Below are positions 46,297 to 54,784 of a DNA stretch of 64,000 bases, piece after piece. Made by a program: the position numbers and the translations under genes. The stretch's first letter is position 1, and every line of letters begins with the position of its first letter. The notes below the pieces were generated by a model. It saw only the letters and a program-made list of their open reading frames with translations, had not been told where the DNA came from and did not search any database. The stretch lies in the NCBI GenBank assembly GCA_002256145.1, contig NKIP01000002.1, positions 124,001 to 188,000 of the forward strand, written 5' to 3'. The stretch comes from Comamonadaceae bacterium PBBC1. GTDB lineage: Bacteria; Pseudomonadota; Gammaproteobacteria; Burkholderiales; Burkholderiaceae_C.

Positions 46297-47721
46297 ATGG
46301 TCCAACATCTGAAGTTCTACATCGATGGCGCATGGGTCGAGCCCTCGCAGGCCAAGACCCGCACCATGATCAACCCCGCCACAGAAGAAGCCTTGTACGA
46401 CATTGCCTTGGGCAACGCCGACGACGTGAACAAGGCAGTGGCCGCCGCACGGCGTGCTTTTGAGTCCTACAGCCAGACCACCCGAGAAGAACGTATTGCA
46501 CTGCTGACCCGCATCATCGAGGTCTACAAGACGCGAGCCAAGGACCTGGGGGCGGCGGTCTCCGACGAGATGGGTGCGCCATTGGCGTTTGCAGAAAAAA
46601 TGCAGGTCGGCGCAGGCTTGGGGCACATTGTGGCCACGCTGGGCGTGCTCAAGGACTACGACTTTGAAGAAACCATCGGCAACGCCGAAGTGGTCCGCGA
46701 GCCCATCGGCGTGGTGGGCATGATCACCCCGTGGAACTGGCCCCTCAACCAGATCGCCTGCAAGGTCGCCCCGGCTTTGGCTGCAGGCTGCACCATGGTA
46801 CTCAAGCCCTCTGAATACACGCCCAGCTGCGCGCTGATTTTTGCCGAAATCCTGCACGAAGCAGGCGTGCCCGCCGGGGTGTTCAACCTCATCAACGGCC
46901 TGGGGCCGGATGTGGGCGCGGCCATGAGCGAGCACCCGGGCATCGACATGATGTCCTTCACCGGCTCGACCCGCGCAGGCATCGACGTGGCACAGCGCTC
47001 GGCCCCCACCGTCAAACGCGTGAGCCAAGAGCTGGGTGGCAAGTCACCCAACATCATCCTGGACGATGCGGACTTTCAAAAAGCCGTGAGCGGCGGCGTG
47101 GCCCACGTCTTCTTGAACTCGGGCCAGTCGTGCAACGCCCCCACCCGCATGCTGGTGCCGCAGACACGCATGGACGAAGTCATGGCGATTGCCAAGGCCG
47201 TGGCCGACAAGACAAAAGCAGGTGATCCACGCGCCGATGACACACAAATGGGCCCCGTGGTCAATGAGACCCAATGGCACAAGATCCAGGGCCTGATTGC
47301 CAAGGGCATCGAGGAAGGTGCCACGCTGGTCGCTGGTGGCCCCGGCCGGCCTGAAGGCTATAACGCAGGCTACCTGGTGCGCCCCACCATCTTCGGCCAT
47401 GTGCGCAACGACATGACCATTGCCCGCGAAGAAGTCTTCGGCCCGGTGCTGGTCATCATCGGTTACACCGACGAAGAAGACGCCATTCGCATGGCCAACG
47501 ACACGCCCTATGGCCTGGCCGCTTATGTCTCCGGTGGCGACAAAGACCGCGTGCGCGCGGTGGCCCGTCGGCTGCGTGCGGGCAACATCAACCTCAACGG
47601 TGTGCCCAACGAACGCACTGCCCCCTTTGGCGGCTACAAGCAGTCGGGCAACGGCCGCGAATGGGGCCGTTTTGGCCTGGAGGAGTACCTCGAAATCAAA
47701 GCCATCGCAGGCTTTCACTGA
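46297..47721 (+). CDS. NAD(P)-dependent aldehyde dehydrogenase
   Basis: 474 residues. The standard aldehyde dehydrogenase motifs are present: the nucleotide-binding PWNWPLNQIACKVAPALAAG, GSTRAGIDVAQRSAP, the general base Glu in QELGGKSPNIIL, and the catalytic Cys in LNSGQSCNAPTRM, with GRPEGYNAGYLVRPTIF and EVFGPVLVI near the C-terminus. It oxidises an aldehyde to the acid in the cytoplasm; substrate unknown. ATG 46297 was chosen because the family start (MVQHLKFYIDGAWVEPSQAK) begins there; the open frame continues upstream for 90 codons opposite the Bug gene. The Bug receptor divergent from it suggests a shared catabolic theme. Confidence 0.92.
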   Translation: MVQHLKFYIDGAWVEPSQAKTRTMINPATEEALYDIALGNADDVNKAVAAARRAFESYSQTTREERIALLTRIIEVYKTRAKDLGAAVSDEMGAPLAFAEKMQVGAGLGHIVATLGVLKDYDFEETIGNAEVVREPIGVVGMITPWNWPLNQIACKVAPALAAGCTMVLKPSEYTPSCALIFAEILHEAGVPAGVFNLINGLGPDVGAAMSEHPGIDMMSFTGSTRAGIDVAQRSAPTVKRVSQELGGKSPNIILDDADFQKAVSGGVAHVFLNSGQSCNAPTRMLVPQTRMDEVMAIAKAVADKTKAGDPRADDTQMGPVVNETQWHKIQGLIAKGIEEGATLVAGGPGRPEGYNAGYLVRPTIFGHVRNDMTIAREEVFGPVLVIIGYTDEEDAIRMANDTPYGLAAYVSGGDKDRVRAVARRLRAGNINLNGVPNERTAPFGGYKQSGNGREWGRFGLEEYLEIKAIAGFH

Positions 47722-47728
47722 GCCTTGG

Positions 47729-47758
47729 CCCCATCCCTGTGCAACTGTGGGGATGGGG
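47729..47758 (+). terminator. Hairpin after the aldehyde dehydrogenase gene
   Basis: A 9-bp stem CCCCATCCC (47729-47737) and its complement (47750-47758), seven bases after the stop. There is no good T tract, so termination strength is uncertain. Confidence 0.4.
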
Positions 47759-47975
47759 TGCTTTCAGCGACCGATCTGGTTTGTGCGACAATCGATCTCG
47801 TTGCGGCCTCCAGTTGCTGCAACATCAGCACTCCTGCTGGGGCCTGACCCAGGCAACGCTCAAAACAAGCGCCTGTGGTTTCCATGCCCACCTTAAGACT
47901 TATCGGCCAACACTGGACACTGCCAACAGCAGTTGAATGAGCCGATGCCTGCGCCGGACATGGCGCTCTGTAAAA

Positions 47976-49832
47976 ATGAACTTTGAAGAATTGAACCTGG
48001 CCCCGGCCATCATGCAAGCGGTGCGTGAGCTCGGCTACGAAACCCCCACCCCCATTCAGGCCCAGGCCATTCCTGCCGTTCTGGCCGGACAAGACTTGTT
48101 GGCCGGTGCACAAACCGGCACCGGCAAAACTGCCGCTTTCACCTTGCCTTTGCTGCACAAGCTGAGCCTGAGTGAGCCGGGCAAAAACCGCTTTGGCGGC
48201 AAAGCCATTCGCGCTTTGGTACTCACCCCCACCCGCGAATTGGCCGCCCAAGTCGAAGAGTCTGTGCGCGACTACGGCAAATACCTGCAGCTCGACTCCA
48301 CCGTGATCTTTGGTGGTGTGGGCATGAACCCGCAAATCAGCAAAGTCAAAAAAGGCGTGGACATTTTGGTGGCCACACCCGGCCGTTTGCTCGACCTGCA
48401 AGGCCAGGGCTTCCTGGACTTGTCCAGCATCGAAATTTTGGTGCTTGACGAAGCCGACCGCATGCTGGACATGGGCTTCATCCATGACGTGAAAAAAGTG
48501 CTGGCCCTGGTGCCCAAAGAAAAGCAGAGCTTGCTGTTCTCGGCCACCTTCAGCGACGAAATTCGCGAATTGGCGGGCAACCTGCTCAAGAACCCGCAAA
48601 GCATTCAGGTCACGCCCAGCAACACCACGGTGCAGCGCATCACGCAGGTGATCCACCCCGTGGGCCGCAGCAAGAAAAAAGACGTGCTGCTGCACATCAT
48701 CCAGAAGCACGACTGGAGCCAGGTGCTGGTGTTCACCCGCACCAAGTTCGGTGCCAACAACGTGGCCGACTTCCTGACCAAAAACGGCGTCAAGTCCATG
48801 GCCCTGCACGGCAACAAGAGCCAAACCGCCCGCACACAAGCGCTGGCCGGCTTCAAGAGCGGCGAGATCCGCGCTTTGGTGGCCACCGACATTGCGGCAC
48901 GCGGTATTGACATCGAAGACTTGCCACACGTCGTGAACTTTGAAATTCCCAACGTGTCCGAAGACTACGTGCACCGCATTGGCCGCACAGGCCGCGCGGG
49001 TGCCAGCGGCGAAGCCGTGAGCTTGGTCTGCTTGGACGAAGAAGGCTTCATGATGGACATCGAGCGCTTCACCAAGCAAGAGATTCCAGTTCAGTTGCTC
49101 GAAGGCTTTGGCCCTGAGCCAGGCGAAGTGGCCGAGCCCATTGCCATGGGTCGCCAAACTTTGTGGGGTGGCGCAGGCAAGCCCCCAAGCCGTGATGTGA
49201 TGGCTGCCGCTGCCAAAGCCGCACGCCAGGACATGATGCAACGCATCCGTGACAACAAAGTCGCGGTGGGTGGTGGTGGTGGTCCGCGTCAGGCCCGTGG
49301 CGAAGGCCAAGGCCCCGCACGCGCTCCGCGCAACGGCCCCGCACCCTCACGCCGCACCGCCCCCCAAGGCGCACCGCGCTTTGAAGGCCAAGGCGACGGT
49401 CGCCGCGAAGGCATGAACCGTGACGGCCAACGTGACGGCGGTCGCGGCCAAGATCAACGCAGCGACCCACGCTTTGACAACCGGGGCGATGGCCAAGGCC
49501 GTCCCGCTCCCCGTGGTCCACGTCCTGAAGGCCGTGGCCCCAACCGTGGCCCACAAGGTGGCGGCCAAGACCGTCGCAACCACGATGACGAGTTGCCACG
49601 TCACATTGATCCCCTGAAAACAACGCAGTTTGCACGCCTGGACTTGCCCAACCGCAAGCCGGTTCGCACCAGCGGCCAGCCTGACCCCACACGCACCAGC
49701 ATTGACAGCCTGGCCAGCAGTGGTCGACGCCATGGCGGCGGCGGTGGTGGGGGTTACGGCGGCGGCAATGGTGGCGGCCGTGGTTTTGGCGGCGGCGGTG
49801 GCGGCGGCAATCGCGGTGGCTTTGGCCGCTGA
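47976..49832 (+). CDS. rhlE: DEAD-box RNA helicase, RhlE type
   Basis: 618 residues. Helicase motifs in order: Q motif ([13 protein letters not shown]), I AQTGTGKT (45-52), Ia [14 protein letters not shown] (158-161), [28 protein letters not shown], and [12 protein letters not shown]. The C-terminal 200 residues are disordered, rich in R and G, and end in a poly-Gly tail, typical of RNA-binding helicases that work with RNase E. It unwinds structured RNA in the cytoplasm, possibly in ribosome assembly or cold response. ATG 47976 follows the AT-rich sequence TAAAAATG. A strong terminator follows at 49856-49884. Confidence 0.93.
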   Translation: MNFEELNLAPAIMQAVRELGYETPTPIQAQAIPAVLAGQDLLAGAQTGTGKTAAFTLPLLHKLSLSEPGKNRFGGKAIRALVLTPTRELAAQVEESVRDYGKYLQLDSTVIFGGVGMNPQISKVKKGVDILVATPGRLLDLQGQGFLDLSSIEILVLDEADRMLDMGFIHDVKKVLALVPKEKQSLLFSATFSDEIRELAGNLLKNPQSIQVTPSNTTVQRITQVIHPVGRSKKKDVLLHIIQKHDWSQVLVFTRTKFGANNVADFLTKNGVKSMALHGNKSQTARTQALAGFKSGEIRALVATDIAARGIDIEDLPHVVNFEIPNVSEDYVHRIGRTGRAGASGEAVSLVCLDEEGFMMDIERFTKQEIPVQLLEGFGPEPGEVAEPIAMGRQTLWGGAGKPPSRDVMAAAAKAARQDMMQRIRDNKVAVGGGGGPRQARGEGQGPARAPRNGPAPSRRTAPQGAPRFEGQGDGRREGMNRDGQRDGGRGQDQRSDPRFDNRGDGQGRPAPRGPRPEGRGPNRGPQGGGQDRRNHDDELPRHIDPLKTTQFARLDLPNRKPVRTSGQPDPTRTSIDSLASSGRRHGGGGGGGYGGGNGGGRGFGGGGGGGNRGGFGR

Positions 49833-49855
49833 TTCAGCGTTTTTCAAGTCCCTCC

Positions 49856-49884
49856 AAGAGCCTGCTGATGCAGGCTCTTTTTTT
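49856..49884 (+). terminator. Intrinsic terminator of the helicase gene
   Basis: A 10-bp stem AAGAGCCTGC (49856-49865) and its complement (49870-49879) around TGAT, running straight into a T tract of seven (49878-49884). Confidence 0.9.
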
Positions 49885-49927
49885 GCCTGGGGCTCATGCT
49901 CCCCAGCACGCCAGAAGCGCTATCGCC

Positions 49928-50320
49928 TCAAAGCGCACCGTCTCGAACAAACAATGTCACCAAGGGGTCCGCCCCCACTTGGCGGCTCCAATGGCCGTGC
50001 ACCGTGGCGTCAAAAATCGCACCCTCGGGCAAGGTATCGGCCGAATAGAAAAACTCGCCCGGGCCAAAGACACGCGAAGTGCCATCTTGCAAAAAGATTT
50101 CCATCTGACCGCCCAAAACAAACAACCACTGCGGGCTGCCCGTGCAATGAAAGCTGCTGCGAAAGCCCACAGGACTTTGCCGCAACTGACAAGCACTCGC
50201 GGCCATCAAGGCCGACAAACGACTTTGCGGCGTGCCTTCAGTCAAAGGAACCCATTCGTCGCGAAAACGTGCGCGGCCATCGGTATCGGTGAACAAAACA
50301 ACTTTTTTCAACTGGGTCAT
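49928..50320 (-). CDS. Cupin-domain protein
   Basis: A 130-residue single-domain cupin. The cupin core is seen as SSFHCTGSPQWLFVLGGQME and RVFGPGEFFYSADTLPEGAI, with the final HGHWSRQVGADPLVTLFV; the metal-ligand pattern is partial, with fewer His than in dioxygenases, so enzymatic function is doubtful. It may bind a small ligand. It is divergent from the hydroxyacid dehydrogenase (gap of 135 bases) and separated from the helicase by the terminator at 49856-49884. Confidence 0.75.
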   Translation of the reverse strand: MTQLKKVVLFTDTDGRARFRDEWVPLTEGTPQSRLSALMAASACQLRQSPVGFRSSFHCTGSPQWLFVLGGQMEIFLQDGTSRVFGPGEFFYSADTLPEGAIFDATVHGHWSRQVGADPLVTLFVRDGAL

Positions 50321-50455
50321 GGCCTAGAGCCTCACAAAAACAAGGCCCCATTGTCGCTGACGGGTCGCACCCGCAACACGCACCGGGCTTGGAACTTGGG
50401 GGTGTCTGGCATAGTTCAAAGCCACTCAACCTCTTCACACCCCCCCAAAAACGCC

Positions 50456-51445
50456 ATGAACCCCCAACCCTTGAAAATCGTTTTTCACGGTCAAAACGCC
50501 GCCAATTTTCGGCCGGGCTTTGAATCACTCATTGGCCCTGAACACACTATTGCAGACCTGAGTGACGCACTCGATCAGCCAGGCGAACGGGCCCAGTACG
50601 AAAACGCGGATGTGGTCATCGGCATCCAATTGCACAATCACATGCCCGTGCCGCACAAGGCACGCCTGTTCCATGCCCCAGCCGCAGGCACCGACGCGAT
50701 CAACACCGCCTTTCTGCCCGCTCAGTGCAGCTTGTGCAATTGTTTTGGCCACGAAAACGCCATCGCCGAATACGTCATGGCGGCCTTGCTCATGCGCCAT
50801 GTGCCTTTGGCTCAAGCGGACCAAGACCTGCGCCTGCAACGCTGGACCTATTGGGCCGGTCGCCCTGACGCCCTGCGCACCGAGATGGGGGCGCAAACCT
50901 TGGGTTTGCTGGGGTTTGGGCACATTGCCCAAGCCATTGCCCACCGCGCCAAGGCCTTTGGCATGCGTGTGCATGTGGCCAACCGCAGCCCCATCCGCCA
51001 TGAGCATGTCGACCAAATCTGGACACTGGACGGCCTGCAAGACTTTCTGGCCAGTGCCGACGCCGTGGTGGTCAGCTTGCCGCTCACCGACACAACGCGA
51101 GGCTTGGTGGACGCACAAGCCCTGTCGGCCATGCGATCGGACAGTTGCTTGATCAACGTCGGTCGCGGCGCGGTGATCGATGAACAAGCTCTGTACAACG
51201 CTTTGGTCTCGCGGCAAATTGGCGGCGCAGTGATCGACACTTGGTACCAATACCCCACACCCACACAAAGCGAATGCGCCCCGTCCCAATTTGACTTTGC
51301 GGCACTGGACAATGTGCAAATGACGCCCCACATGTCGGGCTGGACTGAGGGCACCGTGCGCCGCCGCCAAAACACCTTGGCCGACAACATTGGGCGATTG
51401 AGCCGGGGAGAGCCCTTGATCCAGGTGCTGCACGGCCCCGCATGA
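50456..51445 (+). CDS. D-isomer-specific 2-hydroxyacid dehydrogenase
   Basis: 329 residues. The NAD-binding domain has LGLLGFGHIAQAIAHRAKAFGM (Rossmann loop near residue 145), the catalytic region SCLINVGRGAVIDEQAL, and the active-site His in MTPHMSGWTEG. The acid residue stands near VIDTWYQYP. It is closest in pattern to the glyoxylate/hydroxypyruvate or phosphoglycerate dehydrogenase branch, but the first domain lacks clear substrate hallmarks, so the substrate is open. ATG 50456. It is transcribed towards the LacI regulator and away from the cupin gene, outside the idonate-type operon. Confidence 0.85.
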   Translation: MNPQPLKIVFHGQNAANFRPGFESLIGPEHTIADLSDALDQPGERAQYENADVVIGIQLHNHMPVPHKARLFHAPAAGTDAINTAFLPAQCSLCNCFGHENAIAEYVMAALLMRHVPLAQADQDLRLQRWTYWAGRPDALRTEMGAQTLGLLGFGHIAQAIAHRAKAFGMRVHVANRSPIRHEHVDQIWTLDGLQDFLASADAVVVSLPLTDTTRGLVDAQALSAMRSDSCLINVGRGAVIDEQALYNALVSRQIGGAVIDTWYQYPTPTQSECAPSQFDFAALDNVQMTPHMSGWTEGTVRRRQNTLADNIGRLSRGEPLIQVLHGPA

Positions 51446-51642
51446 AAAACTCTCATTCTGGACACATCTCGAGTTGGATCAACCACGGCCAACACACACA
51501 AGATTGTCCAAAGACGCAGCGTCAACAGCTGCATGGCGAGCTTCGGCACAAGCGACGTTGAAGGGCGCGATCGCCAAGCTGCTCATGCGCAGGTCCAAAC
51601 TGAAGGGCCAAATGCTCCTGGATGCCAGGAAAAGTAAACGCC
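51446..51642. other. Intergenic region without a supported gene
   Basis: About 197 bases between the convergent hydroxyacid dehydrogenase and LacI genes. Open frames run through it on both strands but overlap the ends of these genes and lack starts with ribosome sites. No clear terminator is seen. Confidence 0.5.
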
Positions 51643-52686
51643 TCAGCTGCTTTGCCTCTGCACGATTTCAAAACCGAGATCACGATGTGGCACTTCGGGC
51701 GTTTCTCCACGCATCAAACTCAGAAGCATCTCGGCGGCCGCTTGGCCAATGTGTGCACGCGGGGTACGCACGGTGGTCAAAGGTGGCCACATTTGGTCAC
51801 TGCCAGTCAGGTCATTGAACCCGGCAATCGCGACCTGAGACGGCACATCAACACCCAAGCGTAAAGCGGCCATCAGGGCCCCCTGTGCCAAATCATCGTT
51901 GCAAAAAAAGATGGCATCCACTGCCGGGCGTTGCTGCATGATTTGCTCAAACAACACGCCACCCAAGGCCAGCGATGATGGTGCAGGATTGAGAAACTCC
52001 AGCGTCGGCAAGTAACAACCTGCCGCCTGCAGGGCCGTTCGCCAACCCTTCAGCCGCTGCATCACACGAGGGTCAAGTTGCGCTGCTGCAAAAGCGATGC
52101 GTCTGCGACCTTGGGCCAGCAAATGCCGCGTCATGGCAGCACCTGCCTCGGTTTGCCGAAAGCCCACGCAATAGGGCGCAAGAGCTTGTGGATCCGCTGG
52201 TAAATCCATCAAATGCACACAAGGCACTTGGCTGCTTTGCATGAGTTTGCGGGTGGCGGGATTGTGGTCGAGACCCGTGATCAAGAGTCCAGCCGGACGA
52301 TGTAAAAGTTGCTCGCGCAGCAATTGCTCTTCTTCACTGGCATCGTAATGCGTGACCCCCATGAGGGTTTGATAACCTGCGCCACGCAATGTTTTTTGAG
52401 CAGCATCGAGCAAGTCCACAAACAGGGCATTGGACAACAGCGGAATCAAGATGGCCACATGGTTGCTGCGCTGCGAGGCCAAAGCCCGCGCTGCCGGATC
52501 AGGCACGTAACCGAGTTTGGCAGACACGGCCTGAACGCGTTCGATCAAAGCCGGGTCCACCGCACGCTCGCCCCTTAAAGCCCGTGACACGGTGCTGGGG
52601 CTGACCCCTGCAGCTTGAGCAACGTCACTGAGGGTGATTCGACCCGTAGCGCGGTGGCTTTTGATGACCTTGAGAGAAGGCAACAT
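51643..52686 (-). CDS. LacI/GntR-family regulator of the sugar-acid operon
   Basis: 347 residues. The N-terminal helix-turn-helix is RITLSDVAQAAGVSPSTVSRAL (about residues 16-37) followed by the hinge LGYVPDPAARALAS. The rest is the periplasmic-binding-protein-like sensor domain (SNHVAILIPLLSNALFVDL, DAIFFCNDDLAQGALMAALR, VAIAGFNDLTGSDQMWPPLT). It resembles GntR/IdnR-type gluconate and idonate repressors. ATG 52686 was chosen; a TTG at 52698 adds four residues. Two palindromic operators lie upstream (52737-52750 and 52839-52862), the first near its own start, so it is probably autoregulated and controls the divergent operon. Confidence 0.88.
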   Translation of the reverse strand: MLPSLKVIKSHRATGRITLSDVAQAAGVSPSTVSRALRGERAVDPALIERVQAVSAKLGYVPDPAARALASQRSNHVAILIPLLSNALFVDLLDAAQKTLRGAGYQTLMGVTHYDASEEEQLLREQLLHRPAGLLITGLDHNPATRKLMQSSQVPCVHLMDLPADPQALAPYCVGFRQTEAGAAMTRHLLAQGRRRIAFAAAQLDPRVMQRLKGWRTALQAAGCYLPTLEFLNPAPSSLALGGVLFEQIMQQRPAVDAIFFCNDDLAQGALMAALRLGVDVPSQVAIAGFNDLTGSDQMWPPLTTVRTPRAHIGQAAAEMLLSLMRGETPEVPHRDLGFEIVQRQSS

Positions 52687-52736
52687 GGCATGAGGCAAGG
52701 GTTAATCCGGAGAAGGGGGCAGGTTTGAAGTCGATA

Positions 52737-52750
52737 GGATAGCGCTATCC
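52737..52750. promoter_or_regulatory. LacI-type operator O1
   Basis: Perfect 14-bp palindrome GGATAGCGCTATCC, with central CG as in LacI/GntR operators. It lies 57 bases upstream of the repressor start and shares the core GGAYAGCGCTRTCC with O2. Confidence 0.8.
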
Positions 52751-52760
52751 CAGAATTAAA

Positions 52761-52810
52761 GATGGAAAATTTGAGGTTTTCAAAAAATCCATCTCTAAAA
52801 ATTTTCCATC
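52761..52810. repeat. Inverted repeat between the two operators
   Basis: A perfect 12-bp inverted repeat: GATGGAAAATTT at 52761-52772 and its complement at 52799-52810, separated by 26 A/T-rich bases. It could be a binding site for a second dimeric factor or a cruciform-prone spacer. Confidence 0.6.
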
Positions 52811-52838
52811 ATTTTTTGCCTTGGCTATTTTTTTGAAA

Positions 52839-52862
52839 TTTTTGGACAGCGCTGTCCAAAAA
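52839..52862. promoter_or_regulatory. LacI-type operator O2 at the operon start
   Basis: Perfect 24-bp palindrome with core GGACAGCGCTGTCC flanked by five T and five A. Its centre (52850/52851) is about 107 bases from the O1 centre, roughly ten helical turns, and 38 bases before the first gene of the operon, so it should block transcription when bound. Confidence 0.85.
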
Positions 52863-52887
52863 TTGGTAACCGAATGGAGTGATTGAC

Positions 52888-53847
52888 GTGTCTAAACCCG
52901 AAGTGCTGGCTGTGGCCAAACTCCACCCCCTCTATCAACAAGCGCTGGAAACGGTCTACACCGTGCATGACCGCACCCACATCACGGACCCCACCGCCTT
53001 TGCGGCTTTGGCCCCCCGCATTGTGGGCGTGGCCGGGACTGGCGAGGCCAGCGTACCGCGCAGCCTGCTGGCGCAAGTGACGAACGCCAAAGTGGTGTCG
53101 GTGTTTGGCGTGGGCTACGACGGCGTGGATGTGGCCGCTGCCATCGAACACGGCATTCCCGTCACCCACACACCCGATGTGCTGACCGACGATGTGGCCG
53201 ACCTGGCCATGGGTCTGGTGCTGTCGGTGGGCCGTACCATCCCGCAAGCCGACCAGTTTGTGCGGGCGGGCCGCTGGCCTACCGGCCCCATGGCGCTGTC
53301 CTGCAAAGTCTCTGGCGCTCGCATCGGTATTGTGGGCTTGGGCCGAATTGGCAAAGCCATCGCACGGCGGGCAGCCGGCTTTGGCATGTCAATTGCCTAC
53401 ACAGCCCGAACCGAGAAGACCGACTCGGGTTTCAAGTTCTTTCCATCGGTGTCTGAGCTGGCGTCGAATGTGGATTTTCTGGTGGTCATCACGCCGGGTG
53501 GCGCAGGCACCAAGCACCTGATCAACGCCGAGGTGCTGAAGGCCTTGGGCCCAGGCGGCTTTTTGATCAACGTGGCACGCGGCAGCGTGGTCGATGAGGA
53601 GGCACTGATCGCGGCCCTGCAAAACGGCACCATCGCAGGCGCGGGCCTCGATGTATTTGCCAATGAGCCCCATGTGCCCGAGGTGCTCTGGAGCATGAAC
53701 AACGTGGTACTCACCCCCCACATGGCCAGCGCTACCACACAAACCCGTCAGGCCATGGCCGACCTGGCCTTTGCCAACATGCAGGCTGGCACCCTTGGCC
53801 AAGCCCTGCGCACGCCCGTGCCCGAGTGCATGAGCATGGTGAAGTGA
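52888..53847 (+). CDS. 2-hydroxyacid dehydrogenase (hydroxypyruvate / 2-ketogluconate reductase-like)
   Basis: 319 residues. The NAD(P) fold shows IGIVGLGRIGKAIARRAAGFGM (near residue 145), the catalytic Arg region INVARGSVVDEEALI and the His in VVLTPHMASATTQTRQAM. Close relatives are GhrB/GyaR-type enzymes that reduce glyoxylate, hydroxypyruvate or 2-keto-D-gluconate. The operon places it next to gluconokinase, so 2-ketogluconate reduction to gluconate is a reasonable inference. GTG 52888 was chosen because TGGAG lies 8-10 bases upstream; an upstream GTG at 52879 overlaps that site. Operator O2 lies directly before it. Confidence 0.85.
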   Translation: MSKPEVLAVAKLHPLYQQALETVYTVHDRTHITDPTAFAALAPRIVGVAGTGEASVPRSLLAQVTNAKVVSVFGVGYDGVDVAAAIEHGIPVTHTPDVLTDDVADLAMGLVLSVGRTIPQADQFVRAGRWPTGPMALSCKVSGARIGIVGLGRIGKAIARRAAGFGMSIAYTARTEKTDSGFKFFPSVSELASNVDFLVVITPGGAGTKHLINAEVLKALGPGGFLINVARGSVVDEEALIAALQNGTIAGAGLDVFANEPHVPEVLWSMNNVVLTPHMASATTQTRQAMADLAFANMQAGTLGQALRTPVPECMSMVK

Positions 53848-53863
53848 TCGACAGAATCCAAAC

Positions 53864-54388
53864 ATGAGCCACATGCCACTGCGCCTGATCATTATGGGAG
53901 TGTCCGGTTGCGGTAAGTCAACCATGGCTGTCGCATTGAGTCAGCGTCTGGGCTTGGACATGGTCGACGGCGACGACCTGCACCTTCCAGAAAGCGTAGC
54001 CAAGATGCGTGCGGGCATTGCCCTGCAAGACGCGGATCGCTGGCCTTGGCTGGACCGCATTGGCGCTTACCTGGCCCAGCCCCATGCCCAAGGCCGCGTG
54101 GTGGCTTGCTCTGCACTCAAACGGGTGTACCGTGAGCGCATCCGCGAACAAGCCGGTGATGTGTGTTTTGTCTTTCTGGATGGCGACTTTGATTTGATCG
54201 CACAACGCATGCGCCAGCGCGTCGGCCACTACATGCAACCCGGCTTGCTTGACAGCCAATTCCGCACACTTGAAAAACCTCAGGCCGATGAGATGGATGT
54301 GATTCGCCTGGCTATCACCGAACCCGTACACGACATGCTAGAGCAAGCAGTACAAGCTTTGCATGAACACCGTCACCCTGCCTTGTAA
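53864..54388 (+). CDS. gntK: Gluconokinase
   Basis: 174 residues. Phosphorylates D-gluconate to 6-phosphogluconate. The P-loop GVSGCGKST (about 11-19), DGDDLHLPESVAKMRAGIAL, DADRWPWLDRI, ACSALKRVYRERIR and FVFLDGDFDLIAQRM are GntK/IdnK family sequences. It starts 17 bases after the dehydrogenase and is the entry point to the pentose phosphate or Entner-Doudoroff routes. Whether it corresponds to the gluconate-type or idonate-type kinase of E. coli cannot be told, because those are near-identical in function. Confidence 0.95.
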   Translation: MSHMPLRLIIMGVSGCGKSTMAVALSQRLGLDMVDGDDLHLPESVAKMRAGIALQDADRWPWLDRIGAYLAQPHAQGRVVACSALKRVYRERIREQAGDVCFVFLDGDFDLIAQRMRQRVGHYMQPGLLDSQFRTLEKPQADEMDVIRLAITEPVHDMLEQAVQALHEHRHPAL

Positions 54389-54405
54389 TTATTAGAAAGC
54401 CCCTC

Positions 54406-54744
54406 ATGTTCATCCGCTGTGCATTTTTCCAAGGGCGAGTCAAGCCCGGCATGGAAGACGCTTTCAACGCCTACATCCGCGAAAAGCTCGTGCCCCTGTG
54501 GACCCGTTTTCCCGGCGCACAAGAAGTGCGTGTCCTTCGCCAGGTCGAAAGCGATGTGAATGATCCGCACTTTGGCATGGTGCTGTCGGTGCGCTATCCC
54601 AGTCGCGAATCCATCGAGATCGCACTGGCATCGGCCGTTCGCCTGGAAAGCCGCGAAGTGTCCAAAGACCTGATCGCCATGTTCGATGGCTCTGTGTTTC
54701 ACACCGTCTTCAGCGCAGATGAATACGCGCTGCCCACCGATTGA
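54406..54744 (+). CDS. Small dimeric alpha/beta-barrel protein
   Basis: 112 residues. FIRCAFFQGRVKPGMEDAFN, FPGAQEVRVLRQVESDVNDP and SRESIEIALASAVRLESREV suggest a ferredoxin-like dimeric alpha/beta barrel (Dabb/EthD-like), small proteins that bind or isomerise ligands. I do not recognise a precise family. It lies between gluconokinase and DctP, 18 bases after gntK, so it belongs to the sugar-acid operon and may act on an intermediate or help in uptake regulation. No signal peptide. Confidence 0.65.
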   Translation: MFIRCAFFQGRVKPGMEDAFNAYIREKLVPLWTRFPGAQEVRVLRQVESDVNDPHFGMVLSVRYPSRESIEIALASAVRLESREVSKDLIAMFDGSVFHTVFSADEYALPTD

Positions 54745-54784
54745 GTTTTGCGACAGTCCTTTAAATCAACCCGGAGACAACACC

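Noticed and set aside
47715..49310. 531-codon minus-strand open frame opposite the DEAD-box helicase
   Set aside because: Mirror of the helicase codon pattern, spanning the gene and its 5' gap, with no recognisable protein motif.
51474..51818. Plus-strand open frame between the hydroxyacid dehydrogenase and LacI genes
   Set aside because: It overlaps the LacI 3' end antisense, lacks a ribosome site and shows no family-like sequence.
52879..52890. GTG 52879 as start of the hydroxyacid dehydrogenase
   Set aside because: It overlaps the best ribosome binding site, which instead serves GTG 52888 at normal spacing.
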